Part shown: positions 17,130 to 25,843 of the stretch, piece after piece
How positions within the stretch are numbered: position 1 is the stretch's first letter
How the letters are laid out: every line of letters starts with the position of its first letter
Assembly: GCF_020881035.1 (NCBI RefSeq)
Contig: NZ_JAJITC010000010.1
Span: 62,001-126,000 of the forward strand
Direction: 5' to 3'
Length of the DNA: 64,000 nt
DNA from: Paraburkholderia translucens
GTDB lineage: Bacteria > Pseudomonadota > Gammaproteobacteria > Burkholderiales > Burkholderiaceae
Notes under the pieces: model-generated
Seen by the model: the letters and a program-made list of their open reading frames with translations, nothing else
Databases searched by the model: none
Told to the model about the DNA's origin: nothing
Program-made: the position numbers and the translations under genes

Positions 17130-18970
17130 TGCTGCATCGCGGCTTGACCTTCAAGCTCTCCGTGCTGCTCGCGTGCATCGGCGTGCTGGCATCGGGCGCG
17201 ACCGGCTACTACGCGTATCGCGCGAATCGCACGATGCTCGTCAACGAAGCGCAGCACAGCCTGCAGACTTCGACGGAGCTGCTCGGTCAGCGCATCGCCG
17301 TGTCGATCGACGACGTCGCGGCGGACGTGCTCGTGCTCGCGACGCTGCCCTCGTCAGTGAGCGTCGCGCAGACCGATGACGGCATCGGCCCGAATCCCGG
17401 CCGCGAGCGGCTCGCCCAGGTCTATTCGAGCTTCATGCTGCATCACCCCGAATATCTGCAGGTGCGGCTGATCACGCAGCAACATCACGGGCTCGAACTG
17501 ATCCGTTTCGATCGCGACAGCGACGGCCTCGTGCGCGTCGAGGGCAACGATCTGCAGGAAAAAGCCCAGTTTCCCTATGTGTTCGAAACGCTCGCGTTTT
17601 CGCCGGGCCGCATCTACACGTCGCCGATCTCGGTCAATCACGAGTACGGCACGCATGCGGCGCAAGGCAGGCCGACGCTGCGTCTCGGCACGCCGATCGC
17701 GGACGCGCGCGGCACGGTGGTCGGCGTCGTCGTGCTCGATGTCGATCTGGCCGGCATGTTGCGGCGTTTGCAGAGCGATCTGCCGAGCGACTATCAGGTC
17801 TATCTGGCAAACGAGTGGGGCGATTTCCTGGTTCACCCCGACCCGTCGAAGACCTTCGGCTTCGACCGCGGCCGGCGCGTGCTGATGCAGGACAGCTTCC
17901 CCATTACGAAGCCACTGTTCGAGCAGCACCGCAACGACGCACTCGTCCACGGTCTCACGGGCTCCTGCGAGGTGGCCGGACACGTGCTCGCGTTCGTGCG
18001 CCGGCCGTTCGGCGGCTCGGAGGGCAACCGCTTCATCGTGCTCGGTCTCGCGAAGCCGCTCGAAGACGTGCTGGCCGGCGCGAATCAGCTCGGCACGCGG
18101 ATCATTCGCATGGTCCTCGTGTTCAGCGCATTGTCGGTGCTGCTGGCGATCCTCTTCGCGCGAGCACTGACCAAACCGCTGCATCTGCTCGCGCACGCGG
18201 CGACACATCTGTTCGCCGAGCATGCGATGCACACCCTGCCACTCAGACGCACCGACGAAATCGGCGTGCTCGCGCGCTGCTTCGAGCGTTTGCGCCGCGA
18301 AATCCGCGCGCAGATGGATGCGCTGCACAGCAAGCAGAGCGAGCTCGTGCATCTGGCTTCGCACGACGCGCTGACCGGCCTGCCGAACCGCATGCTGTTC
18401 ATGCAAAAGCTCCAAAGCGCGATCGAGGAGGCGAAGTTCCGCGGCGAAGGGCTCGCCGTGCTGTTCGTCGACCTCGACCGCTTCAAGCAGATCAACGATC
18501 AGTTCGGTCACTCGGTCGGCGACAAGGTGCTGGTCGCGGTCGCACGCCGCCTGCAGGACGTGCTGTATGCGGGCGACGTGGTCGCGCGGCTCGGCGGCGA
18601 CGAATTCATCGTGTTGATCGAAGGGCCGCGCGCGGCGGAAGTCACACCCGCAATCGCCGCGGTCATCCTGGAGGCGCTCAACGAAACGCTGACCATCGAT
18701 GGCAATAGCATGACGGTCGGCGCGAGCATCGGCATCAGCGAGTTCCCGCACGACAGCGGCAATGCCGAGGAACTGCTGCTGAACGCCGACGCCGCGATGT
18801 ATGCGGCGAAATCGGGCGGACGTTGCGCGTATCTGCGCTATCGGGATCTGCTCGCGATGCGGCGGGACGAGCAGGCCGAGCAGGCACGGGAGCTTGCCCG
18901 CGCCCAACTCGCGCAGGCGCGTGCCGCACAGGATGCGATCGAGGGGCGCGAGCCGGAGCCCACCGCGTGA
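17129..18970 (+). CDS. membrane diguanylate cyclase with periplasmic Cache-like sensor and HAMP
   Basis: A 613-residue inner-membrane protein: TM1 at about residues 7-29, a large periplasmic dCache-like region with 'GRIYTSPISVNHEYG' and 'LRLGTPIADARGTVVGVVVLDVDL', TM2 near 330-350, a HAMP segment, then GGDEF with 'HDALTGLPNRMLF' and 'RLGGDEFIV' (GGDEF at 489-493). The catalytic motif is intact, so it should make c-di-GMP from GTP. The inhibitory I-site is degenerate: 'YAGD' stands where R-x-x-D is expected. The short C-terminal tail is Arg/Glu/Ala-rich and likely helical. Translationally coupled to the preceding binding protein, which I infer feeds it the ligand signal. Confidence 0.9.
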   Translation: MLHRGLTFKLSVLLACIGVLASGATGYYAYRANRTMLVNEAQHSLQTSTELLGQRIAVSIDDVAADVLVLATLPSSVSVAQTDDGIGPNPGRERLAQVYSSFMLHHPEYLQVRLITQQHHGLELIRFDRDSDGLVRVEGNDLQEKAQFPYVFETLAFSPGRIYTSPISVNHEYGTHAAQGRPTLRLGTPIADARGTVVGVVVLDVDLAGMLRRLQSDLPSDYQVYLANEWGDFLVHPDPSKTFGFDRGRRVLMQDSFPITKPLFEQHRNDALVHGLTGSCEVAGHVLAFVRRPFGGSEGNRFIVLGLAKPLEDVLAGANQLGTRIIRMVLVFSALSVLLAILFARALTKPLHLLAHAATHLFAEHAMHTLPLRRTDEIGVLARCFERLRREIRAQMDALHSKQSELVHLASHDALTGLPNRMLFMQKLQSAIEEAKFRGEGLAVLFVDLDRFKQINDQFGHSVGDKVLVAVARRLQDVLYAGDVVARLGGDEFIVLIEGPRAAEVTPAIAAVILEALNETLTIDGNSMTVGASIGISEFPHDSGNAEELLLNADAAMYAAKSGGRCAYLRYRDLLAMRRDEQAEQARELARAQLAQARAAQDAIEGREPEPTA

Positions 18971-19035
18971 CGCGCGTTTATCCGCGTGCCTGACGGTCGT
19001 CGACTGCAACCCCCGATTGCGCCGCGGGCGCCCAC

Positions 19036-20169
19036 TCAAACAATCCGCACCCCCGCTCGATAAGTCGCGCGCGGCACTGGCAGCTTGTCGAGCATCGTCA
19101 CGCGCACGAGGTCCGCGCGCAAGCCTGGCTCGATCGCACCGCGGTCCGCGAGGCCCACGGTGCGCGCCGGTTCGGCCGAGACCGTCGCCATGGCGCGCGG
19201 CAGCGGCCAGCCCGCTTTTTCGACGAGATCGAACACTGCGGCGAGCAAGCTCGACGGCACGTAATCCGACGACAGGATGTCGAGCAGATCCGCGCGCGCG
19301 AGTTCGAGCGCCGACACGTTGCCCGAATGCGAGCCGCCGCGCACGATATTCGGCGCGCCCATGATCGTCGCGATGCCGTGCTCGCGCGCGGCCTGCGCGG
19401 CGACGTGCGTGGTCGGGAATTCGGCGAGCACGATGCCCTCGGCCTTCGCCTGTTCGACGTGCTCGATCAGTGTGTCGTCGTGGCTCGCGAGTGGAATGCC
19501 GAGGCGCCCGCAACGCTCGACGATCTCGCGGCGGTGCGCATCCGCGTAACGCTCCTGTTCGACCGCAAGCTCGGCGAGTGCAGTCGCGACGCGTTCGTCG
19601 CTCATCTTGCCGTTGCGCTCCTGGTAGCGGCGCCATTGTTCGCGGTCATGCCATTGGCGCTGACCCGGCGTATGGTCCATCACCGATGCGAGTCGCAGCA
19701 GCGGATGCGCGCACAGCGAATCGAATACTTCGAGCACGTCGGCGGTCGCGATCTCGCAGCGCAGATGCAGAAAGTGCTCGGCGCGCAGCAGCTGACGCGC
19801 GGACAGCCGCAGCAGCGAGTCGGCGCAGCGCGTTTGCACGTCGCGGTTACGCAGACCCACGTTCGAGCGCGAGCCGATCGCGAGCGCGTCGAACACCGTC
19901 GTGATGCCGGCGGCGGCGACCTGTGCGTCGTGGATCACGAAGGCCGCGTCGGTATTCCATTCGACGCCGGGACGCGGCACGAGGTGCTTTTCGAGGTTGT
20001 CCGTGTGCAGTTCGATCAGACCGGGCAGCAGATAGTCGCCGTCCCAGTCTTCGGTGCCGCGTGTCGAACTCGCGCCGCGATCGACGTCGCGGATCACGCC
20101 GTTTTCGACGCGCACGGCGCCAATGAATACTTCGTCTCACGTCACGATGCGAGCGTTGCTGATCAACAT
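19036..20169 (-). pseudogene. phnM: phnM, ribose 1-methylphosphonate 5-triphosphate diphosphohydrolase, with in-frame TGA at codon 11
   Basis: Reading from the ATG at 20169 gives 'MLISNARIVT', then TGA (20139-20137), then 'DEVFIGAVRVENGVIRDVD' and a complete PhnM sequence of 377 codons in total, the same length as E. coli PhnM. Metal-site motifs are intact: 'LPGLIELHTDNLEKH', 'LHLRCEI', 'MDHTPGQRQW', 'ASHDDTL' and 'GAPNIVRGGSHSGN'. The enzyme releases pyrophosphate from the triphosphate intermediate of the C-P lyase pathway. Only a GTG at 20115 could restart translation, giving 359 residues without the first beta strand. The stop could be a C-to-T change of a CGA arginine codon. It is the last gene of the phn operon, 36 bp after phnL. 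Inactivation, readthrough and sequencing error are all open. Confidence 0.88.
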
Positions 20170-20205
20170 CAACTTGCTCCGTAGTCAGTCGGTATCCGTT
20201 CGAGT

Positions 20206-20967
20206 TTAGTGCCGCAGCGGCGGCCGCAGTTCCAGGCGGCGCGTCGCGACCTTGTTGCGCGTTTCTTCGTCGTGAAAGATACCAACGATCGCGGCGCCGC
20301 GTTCGCGCGCCTCGACGATCAGATCGGCCACCACGTCGCGGTTTTCCGCATCGAGCGACGCGGTCGGTTCGTCGAGCAGCAACAGCGCATGCCCGGCGAT
20401 CAAGCCGCGCGCGATGTTCACGCGCTGCTGCTCGCCGCCCGAAAACGTCGCGGGCGCGAGCGGCCACAGACGCTCCGGCACGTTCAGCCGCGCGAGCAAT
20501 GCAGCGGCGCGCGCATTGGCTTCGTGTTCGGCGACGCCGCGCAACACCAGCGGCTCGGCGACGAGCGCAAGCGTCGGTACGCGCGGAATCACGCGCAAAA
20601 ACTGGCTGACGTAGCCGACCACGCCGCGGCGCAGACGCAGCACGTCGCGCGGTTCGGCTCCGGTGATCGTGACGGGCTGGCCCTGATCGCTCGTGTCGCG
20701 AATCGCGATCGAGCCGGTGCTCGCCAGATAGTTGCCGTACAGACAGCGCAGCAGCGTACTCTTGCCCGCGCCGGATGGCCCGACCAGCACCACGCATTCG
20801 CCGCGCTGGACATCGAGCGACACGTCGGCGAGCGCGTCGATCCGCACACCGCCCTGGCCGTGCAGCGTGAAGCTCTTGCCAATGCCGGCGGCGCGCAGCA
20901 TCAACGCCGCGTTGTCGGAGAACGCTCGCTCGGCGCCTCTATCAATTGCTACGTCAGTGGATCGCAT
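20206..20967 (-). CDS. phnL: C-P lyase ABC-type subunit PhnL
   Basis: A 253-residue ABC ATPase-like protein: Walker A 'GPSGAGKST', the loop 'VGYVSQFLRVIPRVP' typical of PhnL, signature 'FSGGEQQRVNIA' and Walker B 'LLLLDEPTASLD'. PhnL works with PhnGHI to move the purine of ATP onto the phosphonate rather than in transport. It is longer than E. coli PhnL (226) because of about 25 extra N-terminal residues; a Met at residue 23 is an alternative start. It lies 8 bp after phnK and 36 bp before phnM. Confidence 0.95.
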   Translation of the reverse strand: MRSTDVAIDRGAERAFSDNAALMLRAAGIGKSFTLHGQGGVRIDALADVSLDVQRGECVVLVGPSGAGKSTLLRCLYGNYLASTGSIAIRDTSDQGQPVTITGAEPRDVLRLRRGVVGYVSQFLRVIPRVPTLALVAEPLVLRGVAEHEANARAAALLARLNVPERLWPLAPATFSGGEQQRVNIARGLIAGHALLLLDEPTASLDAENRDVVADLIVEARERGAAIVGIFHDEETRNKVATRRLELRPPLRH

Positions 20968-20975
20968 TGTGGGCC

Positions 20976-21746
20976 TCAAACCGGCAGAACCGAGGAAACC
21001 AGCGTTTGCGTATAAGGGTGCTGCGGATCGTCCAGCACCTGATCGGTCAGGCCGGCCTCGACGACTTCGCCCGCCTGCATCACCATCAGCCGATGCGCGA
21101 GCAGACGCGCAACCCCGATATCGTGCGTGACGATCAGCACCGACAGATGCAGCGTCGAGCTCAGCGTGCGCAGCAGATCGAGCAGACGCGCCTGCACGGA
21201 GACGTCGAGACCGGCGGTCGGTTCGTCCATGAACACGAGACGCGGACCGGTGACGAGATTGCGCGCGATCTGCAGACGCTGCTGCATGCCGCCCGAAAAC
21301 GCGGCGGGGAATTCGTCGATGCGGGCGGGTTCGAGCTCGACGCGCTCCATCCATTGCGTGGCCGTGCGGCGAATCTCGCCGTAGTGGCGCGCGCCGACCG
21401 CCATCAACGGCTCGCCGATGTTGGCGCCGGCCGATACGCCGCTGCGCAGGCCGTCGCGCGGATTCTGCTGCACGAAGCCCCACTCGGTGCGCATCAGCAG
21501 GCGGCGGCGCGGCTCGGACAGCGCTCGCAGATCGAGCGGGTCGCCATGCGACGCGGTGTAGTGCAGCGAGCCGCTGTCGGCCTCGGTCCTCAGCGCCAGC
21601 GTGTTGAGCAGCGTGGTCTTGCCCGAGCCCGATTCGCCGACGATGCTCAGCACCTCGCCCGGATACAGGTCGAAGCTCACGTTGCGGCAACCATTGCGGC
21701 CGCCATACTGTTTGGTGAGCGCGCGTGCGCTCAGAAGCGGCGTCAT
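20976..21746 (-). CDS. phnK: C-P lyase ABC-type subunit PhnK
   Basis: A 256-residue protein close in length to E. coli PhnK (252). It shows Walker A 'GESGSGKTT', the Q-loop region 'GFVQQNPRDGLR' diagnostic of PhnK, signature 'FSGGMQQRLQIA', and Walker B 'LVFMDEPTAGLD'. PhnK docks on the PhnGHIJ core at PhnJ. Its ATG overlaps the phnJ stop by four bases (ATGA). Confidence 0.96.
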   Translation of the reverse strand: MTPLLSARALTKQYGGRNGCRNVSFDLYPGEVLSIVGESGSGKTTLLNTLALRTEADSGSLHYTASHGDPLDLRALSEPRRRLLMRTEWGFVQQNPRDGLRSGVSAGANIGEPLMAVGARHYGEIRRTATQWMERVELEPARIDEFPAAFSGGMQQRLQIARNLVTGPRLVFMDEPTAGLDVSVQARLLDLLRTLSSTLHLSVLIVTHDIGVARLLAHRLMVMQAGEVVEAGLTDQVLDDPQHPYTQTLVSSVLPV

Positions 21747-22675
21747 GCGGATTCTCCTACGCGCGCGGCGCGCGGCAGCGGTGCTTGCGGTCCGGTAGCG
21801 CCATCGCCGCGCCGCTCGTGGCAGTAGTCGCTATCGGAGCACACGAACATGCGCGTGCCCGCGTCGTCGACGATCATCTCGTCGAGGAAGCTTTCCGCCG
21901 ATCCGCACAGTGCGCACGCGTGCTGCCACTTCTGCACTTCGAACGGATGATCGTCGAAGTCGAGGCTGCGCACCGCCGTATAAGGCGGAATCGCGTGAAT
22001 GCGCCGCTCGCGGCCTGCGCCGAACAGTTGCAGCGCGGCGTTCATATGCATCTTCGGATTGTCGAACTTCGGGATCGGCGAAGGCGACGCCAGATAGCGG
22101 TGATTGACGATCACCGGGTAGTCGTACGTGGTCGCGATGCTGCCGTGATGCACGATGTCCTCGTAGAGCTTCACGCTGATCAGTCCGTAATCAGCGAGCG
22201 CATGCAGTTTCCTGCATTCGGCGACGCGCGGTTCGAGCCGGTACAGAGGCTCGGGCATCGGCACCTGAAAGACGAGAATCTGCCGCTCGTTCAGCGGCGT
22301 TTCGGGAATCCGGTGGCGCGTCTGGATGATCGTCGCCTCGCTCGTGCGCCGCGTGGTCGCCACACCCGTGGTGCGCGCGAAGAAGCGGCGGATATTGACC
22401 GCGTTGGTGGTTTCGTCGGAGCCCTGGTCGATGACCTTCAGCGTGTCGTTGCGGCCGATGATGGCGGCCGTCACCTGAATGCCGCCGGTGCCCCAGCCGT
22501 ATGGCAACGGCATTTCGCGCGATGCGAACGGCACCTGGTAGCCCGGCACGGCGACTGCCTTCAGCAGCGCGCGGCGCAGCATGCGCTTGGTTTGCTCGTC
22601 GAGATACGCGAAGTTGTAGCCGTGTGCGGCGCTGTCGTACGGCGTGTTTGCAGCGGGGGTGTCGGGCGCGTTCAT
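21743..22675 (-). CDS. phnJ: carbon-phosphorus lyase core protein PhnJ (radical SAM)
   Basis: A 310-residue C-P lyase, the enzyme that breaks the carbon-phosphorus bond of 5-phosphoribosyl 1-methylphosphonate. Four cysteines at the C-terminus have the spacing C-x2-C-x21-C-x5-C ('CALC', 'FVCSDSDYC'), which matches the [4Fe-4S]/SAM site of E. coli PhnJ. 'GYNFAYLDEQTKRMLRRALLKAVAVPGYQVPFASREMP' begins the conserved core (residues 19-56). The C-terminal tail is about 20 residues longer than in E. coli. Start overlaps phnI by four bases. Confidence 0.97.
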   Translation of the reverse strand: MNAPDTPAANTPYDSAAHGYNFAYLDEQTKRMLRRALLKAVAVPGYQVPFASREMPLPYGWGTGGIQVTAAIIGRNDTLKVIDQGSDETTNAVNIRRFFARTTGVATTRRTSEATIIQTRHRIPETPLNERQILVFQVPMPEPLYRLEPRVAECRKLHALADYGLISVKLYEDIVHHGSIATTYDYPVIVNHRYLASPSPIPKFDNPKMHMNAALQLFGAGRERRIHAIPPYTAVRSLDFDDHPFEVQKWQHACALCGSAESFLDEMIVDDAGTRMFVCSDSDYCHERRGDGATGPQAPLPRAARVGESA

Positions 22676-23808
22676 GCTGCCTGCTCCTTGCCGGTGGCGT
22701 CGCCTGCTTCATCGTTGCTTCGAGGCCGCGAGCGCAAGCGCCGCACCAGTTCCAGCTCCGCCTGGAAGTCGACGTAATGCGGCAGCTTCAGGTGTTGCAC
22801 GAAGCCCGACGCCTCGACGTTATCGCTGTGCGAGAGCATGAATTCGATGTCCTGTGTCGGTGACGAGAGCGTCTCGCCGAGTTCTTCGGCTCGCAACGCG
22901 CGATCGACGAGCGCCATCGCCATCGCCTTGCGCTCCGAGTGGCCGAACGCGAGACCGTAGCCTTGCGTGAAAGCGGGCGGCGCCGCGCCGCTGCCCGCGA
23001 ACTGGTTGATCATCTGGCATTCGGTGATGTCGATATCGCCGATGTCGACCGCTTCGCCAAGTTCATCGAGGTCCATCTCGACCGCGATCGTGCCGAAGCG
23101 GATCTCGCCCGCGAACGGATGCGAGTGCGCGTAGCCTCGTTGCGTCGCGTACCCCATTGCGAGCAGAAAGCCCTCGTCGCCACGCGCGAGATTCTGCAGG
23201 CGTATCGCGCGGCTGGCCGGAAACGCGAGCGGTTCGCGCGACAGATCGCCGGGCTGCGCGCCGCCGGGTGTCGGGCGCTCCTGTTCGATCAGGCCTTCCT
23301 TGTCGAGCAGCGACACGACGCGCGGCATCGGTTCCGGCGCGGGCGGTTCTCGCGAAACCGGCTCGCCGCCGTGCGCGAGGTCTTGCTGCACGTCCTCACC
23401 CTCCGCGAGCAAGGCGAAATCGAGCAGGCGCTGCGTGTAGTCATAGGTCGCGCCGAGCAGTTGGCCGCCCGGCAAGTCCTTGAAGGTCGCCGAGATGCGA
23501 CGCTCGACCTGCATGGTTTCGGTATCGATCGCGCGCGTATAGCCGAAGCGCGGCAATGTGGTGCGATATGCGCGCAGCAGGAAAATCGCTTCGACCAGAT
23601 CGCCCGCCGCCTGCTTGATGGCGAGCGCGGCGAGTTCTTCGTCGTAGACCGAGCCTTCGGTCATCACGCGCGCGACCGCGAGCCGCAACTGCTCGCGAAT
23701 CTGCGCGACGCTCAGTTCGGCGAGCCGCGTGTCGCCGCGGCGCGCTTTGTCGAGCAGACGCCACGACGCTTCGATCGCGCGTTCTCCACCTTTGACGGCA
23801 ACGTACAT
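22672..23808 (-). CDS. phnI: C-P lyase core subunit PhnI
   Basis: A 378-residue nucleosidase-like subunit (E. coli 354) that acts with PhnG, PhnH and PhnL to form ribose 1-methylphosphonate 5-triphosphate. 'MYVAVKGGERAI' is the classic PhnI start, and 'PRFGYTRAIDTETMQVERRISATFKDLPGGQLLGATYDY' (residues 129-167 approx.) and 'TECQMINQFAG' are family blocks. Its ATG overlaps the phnH stop by one base and its stop overlaps phnJ. Confidence 0.96.
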   Translation of the reverse strand: MYVAVKGGERAIEASWRLLDKARRGDTRLAELSVAQIREQLRLAVARVMTEGSVYDEELAALAIKQAAGDLVEAIFLLRAYRTTLPRFGYTRAIDTETMQVERRISATFKDLPGGQLLGATYDYTQRLLDFALLAEGEDVQQDLAHGGEPVSREPPAPEPMPRVVSLLDKEGLIEQERPTPGGAQPGDLSREPLAFPASRAIRLQNLARGDEGFLLAMGYATQRGYAHSHPFAGEIRFGTIAVEMDLDELGEAVDIGDIDITECQMINQFAGSGAAPPAFTQGYGLAFGHSERKAMAMALVDRALRAEELGETLSSPTQDIEFMLSHSDNVEASGFVQHLKLPHYVDFQAELELVRRLRSRPRSNDEAGDATGKEQAA

Positions 23809-24419
23809 CAGTTCACCTTCGCTTCAGTTGTGCGCGGCAGGCCGATCACGCGGTGGCCGCAGACCAGATAACAGTCGATGCCGCAAGGAAACAGCGGTGC
23901 CAGCATCGAGCGTTCGCGCCAAAACCGCGCGGGCAGACCGACTGGGGAAATTGCTTCGGTATCCAGAATGCCTGGGCCGCTCAGTGTGACCGGTGCGCCG
24001 CCCGTCAGCGCGTCGACGCGGATCAGTAGCGTCGCCGATTGTTCGGGCGACTCGGCGCTGCCGGACGCGAAGCTTTCGAGCGGCGGCAGTGCGTTGGCAT
24101 CGTGCAGATACGCGAACCCGGCCTCGCCAGGCGCATCGACGAGCGGCGCGCCGGTATGAAAACGCAACGCCGACGCGAGCGCGGTATCGGACTGCGCAAG
24201 CCAGACCGGTGTTGCATAGTCGCAGAGCGTGAGCAGCGTGGCGAACGCAGCGGGTTCAACCGGCGTATTGCGCAACTCGGGCAGCATGTCGCCGATCACG
24301 CGGATCGTGCCGGGCCGCGACAACGCGTCGAGCAGTGTGCGGAACACAGCCTGGGTATCGTGGACGGGGTCCGCGAATCCCGGCGTCAGCGTGGACAAAG
24401 CGATCGATGAATGTTCCAT
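23808..24419 (-). CDS. phnH: C-P lyase subunit PhnH
   Basis: A 203-residue PhnH (E. coli 194). Visible family blocks are 'GFADPVHDTQAVFRTLLDALSRPG', of which the core is 'QAVFRTLLDALSRPG', 'LLTLCDYATPVWL' and 'LSGPGILD', ending 'IDCYLVCGHRVIGLPRTT'. PhnH has a PLP-transferase-like fold without PLP and forms part of the core complex. Start and stop each overlap the neighbouring genes by one base, so translation is coupled through the operon. Confidence 0.96.
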   Translation of the reverse strand: MEHSSIALSTLTPGFADPVHDTQAVFRTLLDALSRPGTIRVIGDMLPELRNTPVEPAAFATLLTLCDYATPVWLAQSDTALASALRFHTGAPLVDAPGEAGFAYLHDANALPPLESFASGSAESPEQSATLLIRVDALTGGAPVTLSGPGILDTEAISPVGLPARFWRERSMLAPLFPCGIDCYLVCGHRVIGLPRTTEAKVN

Positions 24420-24904
24420 CAGTCGCCCCGCACCATCGTGAAGAATTCGACACGCGTAGCCGCGGTGTCCTGTTGCCGTTGCGCGCGCCGGGCTTGCTGC
24501 TGCGCGGTGAACGGCTCGATCAGGTGACGCTGCAAGCGGTCATGATGCTCGGGCATTTGCAGCAACGCATCGGCGAGCGCGGCGAGCTCGGCGCGACGCC
24601 GGTCGCGTCCCAGGTGGCAGGCCACGCCGACGGTGGCCTCGGCGTTCCCGCTGGCTCGCAGACGCAGCGTGGCGCGCGTGACGGTCGCTTCGCCGAGATT
24701 GAACGGATCGCCGCTGCCGCCGATACGCCCGCGCACCATCGCGAGGCCTATTTCCGGGGGACGGAGCCAGTCGTAGGCGGGCGCGGGGTGGCCTTGCAGC
24801 GCCCGCTGCAGCGCGGCTTCGAGGTCGGCGCGCGGCGTGCGCGCCAACACGGCCATCCAGGCGCGACGCGGCGCCGAAGAGGAGGGAACGGAAGTCGGGC
24901 TCAT
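24419..24904 (-). CDS. phnG: C-P lyase subunit PhnG
   Basis: A 161-residue PhnG (E. coli 150) and the first gene of phnGHIJKLM. Family features: 'RRAWMAVLARTPRADLEAAL', 'WLRPPEIGLAMVRGRIGGSGDPFNLGE' in the middle (key words 'RPPEIGLAMVRGRIGG' and 'FNLGE') and 'AACHLGRD'-type 'VACHLGRDRRRAELAALAD'. The ATG at 24904 is chosen because AGGA lies nine bases upstream and the sequence before it is not family-like. The operator palindrome is about 50 bp upstream. Confidence 0.94.
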   Translation of the reverse strand: MSPTSVPSSSAPRRAWMAVLARTPRADLEAALQRALQGHPAPAYDWLRPPEIGLAMVRGRIGGSGDPFNLGEATVTRATLRLRASGNAEATVGVACHLGRDRRRAELAALADALLQMPEHHDRLQRHLIEPFTAQQQARRAQRQQDTAATRVEFFTMVRGD

Positions 24905-24952
24905 CGGATTTCCTGTCGATCCAGCGAATGGACATTGAAGCATCTATTCATC

Positions 24953-24970
24953 TAAACGTCTAGACGTTTA
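24953..24970. promoter_or_regulatory. 18-bp perfect palindrome, predicted PhnF operator
   Basis: TAAACGTCTAGACGTTTA is identical to its reverse complement. Its centre GTCTAGAC fits GT-N-TA-N-AC, the consensus bound by HutC-subfamily GntR repressors, the subfamily of PhnF. It lies in the 180-bp gap between phnG (-) and phnF (+), so one site could govern both directions. This is strong pattern evidence; binding itself is inferred. Confidence 0.8.
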
Positions 24971-25084
24971 TTGGCATAGCAGTCTGGATGGTCGTGCGCG
25001 GCCGACGTTTCATATTTCCATCACCGCTTGCGCACTACAATGCACGTCATGGCGATCATTTGAACCGAAGGGAATGACAGCACC

Positions 25085-25843
25085 ATGACATCGAATGACA
25101 GCGCGGCGCCGGCCACGACGCTCGAACGTGGCGCGGGGGTGGCCGTCTGGAGGCAGATCGAACAGATTCTCGCCGCCGAGATCGCGGCGAGCGGGTTCGG
25201 CGAAGAAGGGCGGTTGCCGAGCGAGGGAGAGCTGGCGAAACGCTTCGACGTCAACCGTCACACGGTGCGTCGCGCAATGCTCGGCCTCGCCGCGCTCGGC
25301 CTCGTCAGCGTCGAGCAGGGACGTGGCACCTTCGTGCAGCCCGGCGCGATCGACTATTCGATCGGCCGCCGGACGCGCTTCACCGAGAACCTGCGGCAGC
25401 AGCATCACTCGCCCGCGGGCACGATGCTGTCGGCCGCGCGCGTGAAGGCCGAGCCCAGTGTCGCGAAGGCGTTGGGTCTGCGCGCGGGTGCGGCGGTCTA
25501 TCGCATCGAATCGCTGAACGAGTCCGACGGCGTGCCGCTCACGTTCGCGCGCAGCTGGTATCCGGCCGCGCGTTTCCCGGACCTGCCGGAGGTGCTGCAG
25601 CGCGTCGGCAGCACGACGAAGGCGCTCGCCGAATTCGGTGTGGACGATTATCTGCGCAAGTGGAGCCGCATCGGCAGCGTGCTGCCCGAACCAGAAGTCG
25701 CGCGGCGGCTGAACATCAACCGTCAGCAGCCGGTGCTGTGGGTCGAGAACGTCGACGTCGATCTGCGAGGCACGCCGGTCAAGTACGGCTTCACGCATTT
25801 CGCGGCCGACCGCGTGCAACTGCTCGTGGAGCACGACCTGTGA
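25085..25843 (+). CDS. phnF: GntR/HutC-family phosphonate operon regulator PhnF
   Basis: A 252-residue regulator. The N-terminal winged helix runs from about residue 22 to 88 ('VWRQIEQILAAEI', 'RLPSEGELAKRFDVNRHTVRRAM', 'GRGTFVQP'), and the C-terminal UTRA ligand domain follows ('VYRIESLNESDGVPLTFARSWYPAARFPDL'). TIGR-type PhnF proteins have this length. It faces the phn operon across the palindrome. Its stop overlaps the GTG of the next gene, so regulator, DUF1045 protein and phnN form one transcript. It likely represses and responds to a phosphonate or phosphate signal. Confidence 0.93.
   Translation: MTSNDSAAPATTLERGAGVAVWRQIEQILAAEIAASGFGEEGRLPSEGELAKRFDVNRHTVRRAMLGLAALGLVSVEQGRGTFVQPGAIDYSIGRRTRFTENLRQQHHSPAGTMLSAARVKAEPSVAKALGLRAGAAVYRIESLNESDGVPLTFARSWYPAARFPDLPEVLQRVGSTTKALAEFGVDDYLRKWSRIGSVLPEPEVARRLNINRQQPVLWVENVDVDLRGTPVKYGFTHFAADRVQLLVEHDL

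Noticed and set aside
17354..19636. 760-codon open frame on the reverse strand
   Set aside because: It lies opposite the diguanylate cyclase and phnM, has no domain-like sequence and is Arg/His-rich, typical of antisense frames in GC-rich DNA.
20137..20139. Selenocysteine as explanation of the phnM TGA
   Set aside because: PhnM is not a selenoprotein family, the position is variable and not catalytic, and no SECIS-like hairpin is evident after the codon.
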